From the NCBI RefSeq assembly GCF_036850765.1, contig NC_089498.1, positions 51,077,795-51,141,794 of the forward strand: DNA of 64,000 bases, in the 5' to 3' direction. Position 1 is the stretch's first letter. Each line of letters starts with the position of its first letter. Shown here one piece after another: positions 56,824-64,000 of the stretch. A program made the translations under genes and the position numbers. The notes below the pieces were generated by a model. The model was not told the DNA's origin, made no database searches, and worked only from the letters and a program-made list of their open reading frames with translations. This DNA is from Saccopteryx bilineata (Eukaryota; Chordata; Mammalia; Chiroptera; Emballonuridae).

Positions 56824-57168
56824 GTTTTGTTTTTGTTTTTTGTTTTTTTACAGAGACAAAGAGAATCAGAGAGAGGGAATAGATAGGGACAGACAGACAG
56901 GAATGGATAGAGAAGAGAAGCATCAGTCATCAGTTTTTCCTTGCAACACCTTAGTTGTTCATTGATTGCTTTCTCATATGTGCCTTGACTGGGGGGCCAC
57001 AGCAGACCAAGTAACCTCTTGCTCGAGCCAGTGACCTTGGGTCCAAGCTGGTGAGCTTTGCTCAAACCAGATGAGCCCACGCTCAAGCTGGCGACCTTGG
57101 GGTCTTGAACCTGGGTCCTCCACATCCTAGTCCGATGCTCTATCCACTGCACCACCGCCTGGTCAGGC
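56824..57168 (-). mobile_element. Type C SINE, antisense, full length
   Basis: The minus-strand head GCCTGACCAGGCGGTGGTGC starts at 57168, so unlike the 23.6-kb copy it is complete. The interior holds several GCTCAAGC/GCTCGAGC-type units spaced 20-30 bp (57020-57095). TSD-like AAATGGTGTTTT at 56812-56823 and AAATGGGGTGTTTT from 57169. Confidence 0.92.
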
Positions 57169-57339
57169 AAATGGGGTGTTTTTAATGGCTCGGTTTAGAT
57201 GGATTCTTTACCAATAGACCCTGGAAAAGGTAGGTCCTTTGGTTTCTGCCTTCAATGAGCAATTGGAAATTATGAAGTGGGAATAGAGATAGAATAGTGT
57301 GTGAAGAACATTATTTAATAATATACAAAAATAGAGAAT

Positions 57340-57478
57340 TCTCCCATCTATTTGTTCCTGTGCTTTCTTGCAGATAAGCATCTTGAGGCCAAAAACCTTG
57401 TTTCTCCAGTTCACTCAGTGCTTAGTAGAGCCTAATTCACAGTAAACACTCAATAAATGTTTTATGAATGATGACTGA
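57340..57478 (+). mobile_element. L2 LINE 3' end, sense
   Basis: GCATCTTGAGGCCAAAAACC, TTGTTTCTCCAGTTCACTCA, CACTCAATAAATGTTTTATG and GAATGATGACTGA are the L2 tail. Confidence 0.8.
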
Positions 57479-57583
57479 AAGTATAGATGAGAAGAACTCT
57501 TCAGAAATTAAGCAAATCATACTATAGTAAATTTCTTCATAAAACTCAAGCTCTTACCACTGTTAGCTTAACTCAGTCCCCTT

Positions 57584-57971
57584 TTTTTTTTTTTGTATTT
57601 TTCTGAAGCTGGAAGCGGGGAGAGACAGTCAGACAGACTCCCGCATGCGTCTGACCGGGATCCACCCGGCACGCCCATCAGGGGCGAAGCTCTGCCCACC
57701 AGGGAGCGATGCTCTGCCCCTCCGGGGCGTCACTCTGCCAAGACAAGAGCCACTCTAGTGCCTGGGGCAGAGGCCAAGGAGCCATCCCCAGCGCCTGGGC
57801 CATCTTTGCTCCCATGGAGCCTTGGCTGCGGGAGGGGAAGAGAGAGACAGAGAGGAAGGGGGGGGGTGGAGAAGCAAATGGGCGCTTCTTCTATGTGCCC
57901 TGGCTGGGAATCAAACCCGGGTCCTCCGCAAGCCAGGCCGACGCTCTACCGCTGAGCCAACCTGCCAGGGC
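57584..57971 (-). mobile_element. Type A SINE, antisense, young
   Basis: TSDs AACTCAGTCCCCTT at 57570-57583 and AACTCAGTCCTCTT at 57972-57985 (13 of 14). CpG-rich. The core has three GCTCTGCCC-type units (57686-57735). Confidence 0.97.
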
Positions 57972-58079
57972 AACTCAGTCCTCTTAATCACACATTCTGA
58001 ACAGCACAGGCACAGCTATTTTATTTATCTTTGTACCTGTATTAGTTTTATTTATTCAACAAGTAATCCCTCCATGCTT

Positions 58080-58240
58080 ACAAAGTATTAGCCAAGAGTT
58101 GTCAACAGAGAATAATAGCACCTCCCAAGAGGCATTTGAAAGTGTTGAGGACATTTTGTTGTTACAGTGACTGCCTCTACTGGCATTTAGTGGGTGGGGC
58201 CAAGCATACTAAATATTCTGCAATTTGTCTTACTATTAAA
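58080..58240. mobile_element. MER5-like hAT-Charlie fossil
   Basis: AGTTGTCAACAGAGAATAAT, GAGGACATTTTGTTGTTACA, CTACTGGCATTTAGTGGGTG and GCCAAGCATACTAAATATTC follow a common hAT-Charlie fossil in one orientation. Confidence 0.7.
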
Positions 58241-59280
58241 GGATATTGAGATTTATTTCCACTGATAATAAACATTCTATGCTTGTCTCCTGGAAAGATT
58301 CCCTTTCTGGGCCATAAGTGCAAAAGATTCTCTAGTAGAATCAGTAGCTTTCAAACTTATAATCATGGTCAACATTAATTAATACATTTTATGTCACAAT
58401 CCTGAAACACACGTGTGTATAACAAACAAAAATTTATAAGACTGTACTATATTATGTTATGCATTCTGATTTATTTTATTAAAAATACAATGCTACTTGC
58501 AACACACTAAATTGATTTTTCAAAGCTACTCATTGTCGAAACTCAGCTGAACAAAAAATGCTTTAGGGGCATGCCTAGTAAAGGAAGTATTGGGTCTAAG
58601 ATAGATATTTAACTTTTCTAGGAGATGTCAAGCTATTTTCAATGTTAATCTAACTTATACCTGCAGAAAACAGGTGAGAGATTCTGTTGTTCTACAACCT
58701 TGCTTTTAGTCTTTTTTCCCCCAATAACATGTATGATACTATATACAATTAAAATATAAGGTTTTAAATCATGGCATAATATTTCATTTTAAGAATATAT
58801 TATCATGTATTTGACTCTTCCCCTGTTTTTTTGTATATAACTATGGCTCCAAGATTTTTGGTAATTCTTTAATAAAATTATTAATTATACACTTTGAATA
58901 ATCCATCTTCTGTTGCATCTTAGCATAGACGCCAAGTTTCAGTACTTTTGATTCAAAGATCGTGACCACATTTATGGCATTTGATATGAAGTTTCAAAGT
59001 GTACTCCCTGAATTTTGTACCTACTTGATTTTAGTTAAATCCAGGTTTTTGTAATTCTAAGCTGGGTAAAATGAAGTTTAACTGAACATATAATATTATA
59101 CAGTGGTATTCTGTTTATGAAACATTGCTCATAAGTAGATTTGGAAATGTGTTTTCCATTCTCCATATTTAGAACTGTAAATGTAAACAGAAGTATGGAA
59201 AGAATTTCCAGCCTTAACACTATATTAATTCATTTCACTTTAATAATTGTTTGTCTCCATGTGGATAAAAATAACACTGT
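58241..59280. other. Unassigned sequence
   Basis: About 1 kb, AT-rich. Parts near 58560-58900 may be old antisense L1, but I cannot assign them. Confidence 0.35.
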
Positions 59281-59284
59281 ACTA

Positions 59285-59445
59285 GCCACCAGAAGGCCTG
59301 ACTTTTAATTTTGTCCCTTCTCAACCATGTGATCTTCAGCAAATCATTTAACTTCTCTCAATTTTCATCTATGGAATAGTGATATTTGGCTCTGCTGTGC
59401 CAATGTCAGTGTCCATGTGACAATTAAATGACAAAAGAGAAGGGA
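59285..59445 (+). mobile_element. MIR fragment, sense
   Basis: AGGCCTGACTTTTAATTTTG, CCATGTGATCTTCAGCAAAT, CATTTAACTTCTCTCAATTT and TCATCTATGGAATAGTGATA follow MIR order. Confidence 0.7.
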
Positions 59446-60280
59446 AACCATCAATATTAAGACTAACCATGTGAAACAAATGCAATTATAATAAATTCAT
59501 ATAAACAATTTTGAGTCCATTCAGTAGATTTACCACCAAGACATTTGTCTTGAATAAGTAAGTAGATTTTCCATGACTTTTATCAGTGAAATAAAGCTAG
59601 GTTTCATAGTATACAATGTCTTATATTTTTAAAAAATTAAAACTGTAACATTAAAGCAAAAAAAAAGCTTCCTCTAATTAAAACAAAACAAAACAAAAAA
59701 CAATGCCTAGACCACCACTCTTGAAATCTTGATTTAATTTGTCTAAGATAGGGTCTGAGATTTGGAATATTTTTAATGCTTCTTAAGTGATGTCACTGTG
59801 TAGCTTGGAGAGAGACCCTCTAAAGATGTGCTGGCAGTATGTATATGTGGCTATACATATTTAAATTTAAACTAATTAAAATGAAGTAGTATTTTAAGTC
59901 AGTTCCTTGGTTCTAGTAGGCACAGTAGCTGAACTCAAAATACTATATAAAGGACTCCTCAAATGATAAAAAAAAGAGAAATCAAAGTGGTGAGTGGGGG
60001 AGACATTCTAGAAGCCAATTATTCTTGTCCTATTTATGGTCATAAAACCTGGAAATCTAGTAGTTAAGCTAAGACATATGAGGACAGGAGACATTGAAAA
60101 CTGAGACAACTCCTACTCCCATTCCACAACACACACACATGCACACACACGTGCATATGAACACCCAATGATACTCAAAGGACTCTGGCAAAAAAATGCC
60201 AGAATGCATGAAGTATATATCTAAATGGATAGAATATTTTGGGAAGTAACCAAAAATAAATAACAGCTCTAGATCTACTG
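59446..60280. other. Unassigned sequence
   Basis: No gene. An imperfect (AC)n tract lies at 60128-60150. Confidence 0.35.
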
Positions 60281-60282
60281 TA

Positions 60283-60605
60283 ATGATTAATTTTATGTGT
60301 TAACTTTTCTGGGTCATGTAGTGTCCAGATAGTTCATCAAACATTATCTAGGTGAGAGTGTTTTTGGATGAGATTAACACTGGAATAGGTAGACTAAGTA
60401 AAGCAGATTGTCCTCATCCAATCCATTGAAGACCTGAGTAGAACAAAGAAGCTGAGCAAGACTGGACTTCACCTGCCTGCCTGCCTGATTTGTACGTATA
60501 CATAAACATATATACATACACATACACATACACATATATAAATACATATATATGGGGAGGGATATCCTATTGATTCTTTCTCTGGAGAGTCTAACTAATA
60601 TGTTC
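60283..60605 (+). mobile_element. Old LTR-like or MER repeat
   Basis: GATTAATTTTATGTGTTAAC, CAAACATTATCTAGGTGAGA, GGATGAGATTAACACTGGAA, AGACTAAGTAAAGCAGATTG and an ending TCTGGAGAGTCTAACTAATA match a common mammalian repeat that I recognise by text but cannot name with certainty. The middle contains an (AC/AT)n tract at 60497-60552. Confidence 0.6.
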
Positions 60606-62329
60606 ACACACTATGTTTCTGCTGAGGGGAACTGATGACCTTGTTGTATAAAAACTAGGAACATGATCTAAGCTTAGCCAATCAAAAGCTTCCACTGAGA
60701 TCTCATGAGATTGTTGAGAGAGCAAAGTGAAAGCCAAAGAATCAGTTAGTGGTGATCTTGCAGTGTCTGTTGTACAATTGAGACTCCAGTGACATGGACT
60801 GAATGTCCACAGGTGGTCGAACCCAGCAGCCAAGCATTCAGCATCCAAGGGTTACAAGCTCAGTTTCAATGGCATCAGAAACAATCTCTGGCAGAATTTT
60901 GGTCACAGCCTGTCTATCTTGATTCCAAACTTTCTGGCAGTCCCTAAGTTTGCCACAACTGTGTTCTGTTTCTCATTAGACTATGGGAACTCAATAAATA
61001 TTGCAATCAGCAAAATGATAAAATTGATGCCATGATTTGTATCTGTTTGTCATTGAATTTCAGTTACTTCTTATGAGAATAATCTTTCCATCAACACATG
61101 TACGAGGGATGCTTTTGAAGAGTTTTACATTTGAATTGCATTTTCCTCTGTGCTATTTTAAATCTGAGCCAGCTCTCTGCCACGAAGAGTAGGTGGATCC
61201 TAGTATGTGAATCAAGTAACATGATGAAAAGACCCCAGCTTCAAAATTCCCATCTGTCTCACCAACTGACTACAGAACCTTCTCCCTACCTGATAATTCC
61301 AACCAATAATTTCCAGGTGTTAAGAGCCATTCCAGGTGACTTTGGTTCTGCCTCTAGCCAGCATTGCATAGTTATCAAAGGGTCAGATGCATGCAGGCTT
61401 CCATCCCAGCTTGACCGTGGACTAACTAGCTTGACTGTAAGCAATTCTGTTACACCTGGGCCTTCAAGTTTTCCTTCTCTGTCAAGTGGGCATCACAATA
61501 GTACTGTACTTATGGGTGTATTCAGAGGTATCTAAATTATATTAGTTCTTTGATGCCCAGCTCTTAAGAACTGTACCTGACTGCTTCCACTGAAGATCAT
61601 TGCTTCCTTCTTTATAACCTCGAGCTCTTATACTACATGTTATTATAATTTATATGACTTGGCTTTCATTGTTTTTTTTTCTTGACTTTTCTAGTAGCTT
61701 TCCTTTTCCAAGTATGTTTAGGAGTTCACCAATGTCATTAACAAGAACTCCCAAATGTGTGTGATCTGTTACCACTTAGCTTTGGCAGTTGTATATCTCT
61801 TATCCTGCTTCAATCCTACCTCTCTGAGTACCAAGGAGTCCACCACTGCCATTTCCTTTGCCACTTCCACCTGGAGTAACGAGGTGCTATGGATCCTGCC
61901 TCTTCTACCCTCTACCCCCATTGTGGCCTTACTGTTTTGCCTTTGCCATGCCAAAACATGGTGGGACTGCAAAATGAGGGTGAAGATCTCTAACTCTTTT
62001 GAACCTTTGGCACCTAGAGATTTTATCTCTTTTTCCTTATGGCTTTATCAGCAGAAGCAGCATCATAGAACTCAGTTTAAAGTTCTTGAGGGATGAACCA
62101 GGAGATAAATTGAGTTGGCAAACAGCACGCTGTGCTCCACACCACCCGTTTCTTCTGACAACAGGCTTTGTTACTGATTAAGCCTTTGTGAACTTACCAC
62201 TGCTTCACTCATTAGAAAGTACCATTGTCCAACAAGATCCTAAGGGCCACTTAAAAAAAAGAACCTCTCTATTATACCAGTTTGCCAGACTTGTGGACTT
62301 GTCTGAACCATAACTTTAGCTTTAACTAA
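60606..62329. other. Unassigned sequence
   Basis: About 1.7 kb without a confident feature. The 134-codon open frame at 61131-61535 is Ser/Thr/Leu-rich, has no domain and no splice context, and is most likely chance. Confidence 0.35.
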
Positions 62330-62862
62330 GGCTTCTTCTCACTGACTGGATTGTAAACTCTAGAGTAAAGTTCACATCTAAGTACCTAGAAAGCCCTGGC
62401 AGGTTGGTTCAGTGGTAGAGCGTCAGCCTGGCATGCAGAAGTCCCAGGTTTGATTCCCGGCCAGGGCACACAGGAGAAGCACCCATCTGCTTCTCCACCC
62501 CTCCCCCTCTCCTTCCTCTCTGTCTCTATCTTCCCCTCCCGCAGCCGAGGCTCCATTGGAGCAAAGATGGCCCGGGCGCTGGGGATGGCTCCTTGGCCTC
62601 TGCCCCAGGCGCTAGAGTGGCTCTGGTCGCAACAGAGCGACGCCCCGGAGGGGCAGAGCATCTCCTCCTGGTGGGCAGAGCATCGCCCCCTGGTGGGCGT
62701 GGCGGGTGGATCCTGGTCGGGCGCATGTGGGAGTCTGTCTGACTGTCTCTCCGTTTCCAGCTTCAGAAAAATACCAAAAAATAAAAAATAAAAATAAAAA
62801 TAAGTACCTAGAAAACAGTAAGTTTTCAATAAATGTTTATTTGATAAATGAATTAATGAGTA
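62330..62862 (+). mobile_element. L2 LINE 3' end, sense, split by a SINE
   Basis: Left GACTGGATTGTAAACTCTAG, right CAGTAAGTTTTCAATAAATG then TTTATTTGATAAATGAATTA; the two join across the SINE into one L2 tail. Confidence 0.75.
62393..62801 (+). mobile_element. Type A SINE, young, three core units
   Basis: A perfect 13-bp TSD, AAGTACCTAGAAA, lies at 62380-62392 and 62802-62814. The head is GCCCTGGCAGGTTGGTTCAG; the B box reads GGTTTGATTCC. The core has three GGGCAGAGC/GAGCGACGCC units. The large open frames over it are SINE artefacts. Confidence 0.97.
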
Positions 62863-62869
62863 GAAATAA

Positions 62870-62978
62870 TAATAGGTACTATTTATTAAATAATAAGAAC
62901 TGTTTCTAGTGTTTTATATTCATTAGCTTATTTAGTTATCATTAAAACTCTGTAAGAAGATATTATTATTCCAACATG
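62870..62978 (-). mobile_element. MIR fragment, antisense
   Basis: TAGGTACTATTTATTAAATA, TTCATTAGCTTATTTAGTTA and AAAACTCTGTAAGAAGATAT are antisense MIR. A further GAGGCCCACAGAGATAAAGA piece near 63465 may be another copy. Confidence 0.6.
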
Positions 62979-63580
62979 TGACCCAATATCTTCCATTTGG
63001 TCCTACAGATCCACTCTGCATCTTTCTCTACCTTCTCTCTGCCCCAGGAGGCTAACACATATGAACTGTCTCAGTGGGACTCCCTTTGCCTCTGGTTTAT
63101 GTGTGTCTAGATATTGGGAGGCACTGGTAAGACATAGAATGAGAGAAGAGGAATTTTCGGGCCTCCTTGTGATGCTGCTTTGCACAAGCTGTGACCCTCT
63201 CCTGAAAGTCATAGCTCTTCTGCAGGGGGCTTTTTTTCAGGATCTCCTGTAATCTCTCCCTTCTCCTATATTTCATACTTAAGGTGGTAATATCCTCCTA
63301 TTAGTTGGACCAAGGTCCTTTATTAGCCATGAAGTTTTCCCCTACACTTAGACCCTGTCTGCCTAAATAACCCACTCGTTGAACCCCCTTGTAATTATGT
63401 TGGGTATGTCATCCATATCTCTATGAGACTCGGAGGATAAGCTATGTTAGTAAAGAGAACACTGAGGCCCACAGAGATAAAGAAAGTTGCTCAAGATCAC
63501 TGTACTAAATAGACTGATAGAGTTTGTATGCAATGGCTTTAACTATGCCATTGTGCATACAGAGATTCGCCTGTGTATTC
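62979..63580. other. Unassigned sequence
   Basis: No gene recognised; a weak antisense MIR-like piece at 63435-63520. Confidence 0.35.
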
Positions 63581-63584
63581 TGGG

Positions 63585-63840
63585 AGGCAATGAGGCACAG
63601 AGGACGAGCACACTGCCATTGCAGTCATACAAATCTGGGCTCCAGTAATGGTTTCATGAACTACTTGGCATATAACCTTGGACAAATTATTTCACTTGTT
63701 TAAGGCTCAGTTTCTAAATCTGTGAAATGGGAATATTATCTACCTCAGACTTATGATAAGATTTAAAGTAATGAGCTAATTTATGTAAGTTCTAGCATAT
63801 TACCAGGCATGTAATGGAGACTCAATAATTACCATAAAAA
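63585..63840 (+). mobile_element. MIR, sense
   Basis: CATACAAATCTGGGCTCCAG, CATATAACCTTGGACAAATT, GGCTCAGTTTCTAAATCTGT, GAAATGGGAATATTATCTAC and CCAGGCATGTAATGGAGACT are MIR blocks in order, nearly full length. Confidence 0.8.
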
Positions 63841-64000
63841 CTATTGCTAAGTGGATTGTTTGAAACCATGAAAAACATGGAACAATTTCATGGAAGGTAC
63901 TTTTCTCAAGATGCTTATATTTTAATTGGGGGAGACAAATAAACATGAGAATAGTAATAGTAATAATAATAAAATAGTAATAGAAAGAATATAGTAGAAT

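Noticed and set aside
61131..61535. 134-codon frame as a gene
   Set aside because: No domain, no codon pattern and no splice or promoter context; such lengths occur by chance in 64 kb.

Overview
The window is mammalian nuclear DNA, AT-rich and CpG-poor. It holds no gene I can support: no open reading frame looks like a cellular protein, and I see no convincing exon, rRNA, functional tRNA gene or CRISPR array. It is intergenic or deep intronic sequence, and almost everything recognisable is transposable-element history. The tRNA-derived SINE families, the bat-type L1 tails and the two small hAT families together point to a bat. From memory the SINE set fits a horseshoe or leaf-nosed (rhinolophoid) bat best; that finer placement is inference and no database was searched.

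SINE naming used here: type A is about 340-400 bp with a head like GCCCTGGCCGGTTGGCTCAG and a CTTCAGAAAAATAC end. Type B is about 190-230 bp with a head like GCCTGACCTGTGGTGGCGCA and a CTCTCT-rich tail. Type C is a longer relative of B with repeated GCTCAAGCCAGCGACC-like units. Type D is a short VES-like SINE. Many copies still have target-site duplications (TSDs) of 9-16 bp, so they are fairly young.

Layout. 1-9.5 kb: a MIR, six SINEs, a long CTCCT pentanucleotide array, MER5-like fossils, and an MLT1 LTR split by a small hAT element with a perfect 8-bp TSD. 9.5-18.4 kb: one SINE with a rearranged tail and an antisense L2, then the most repeat-poor stretch (12.6-16.5 kb). 18.9-20.3 kb: a 212-bp solo LTR and a 623-bp Tc1/mariner-like element with 109-bp inverted repeats and a transposase N-terminal fragment. 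21-28.5 kb: antisense L1 fossils, SINEs, and a 5'-truncated L1 with a perfect 15-bp TSD inside an antisense L2. 29-33 kb: two type A SINEs, an L1 3' end, and a 321-bp ERVK-like solo LTR with a perfect 6-bp TSD. 33.86-41.73 kb: a full-length but dead L1 carrying three SINEs and one hAT. 42-49.5 kb: L2, MIR and SINE remnants. 49.5-53.5 kb: an old L1 split by a younger L1, itself split by three SINEs. 53.5-64 kb: MLT1, a class I ERV-like LTR, four more SINE, MER or LTR fossils, L2 and MIR.

I did not find a new multi-gene system. The items most worth checking are the mariner-like element that keeps only its DNA-binding half, the two solo LTRs, a frame-breaking A8 run shared by two L1 copies, the variable tandem core of type A SINEs, and a short coding-like segment near 43.9-44.05 kb.
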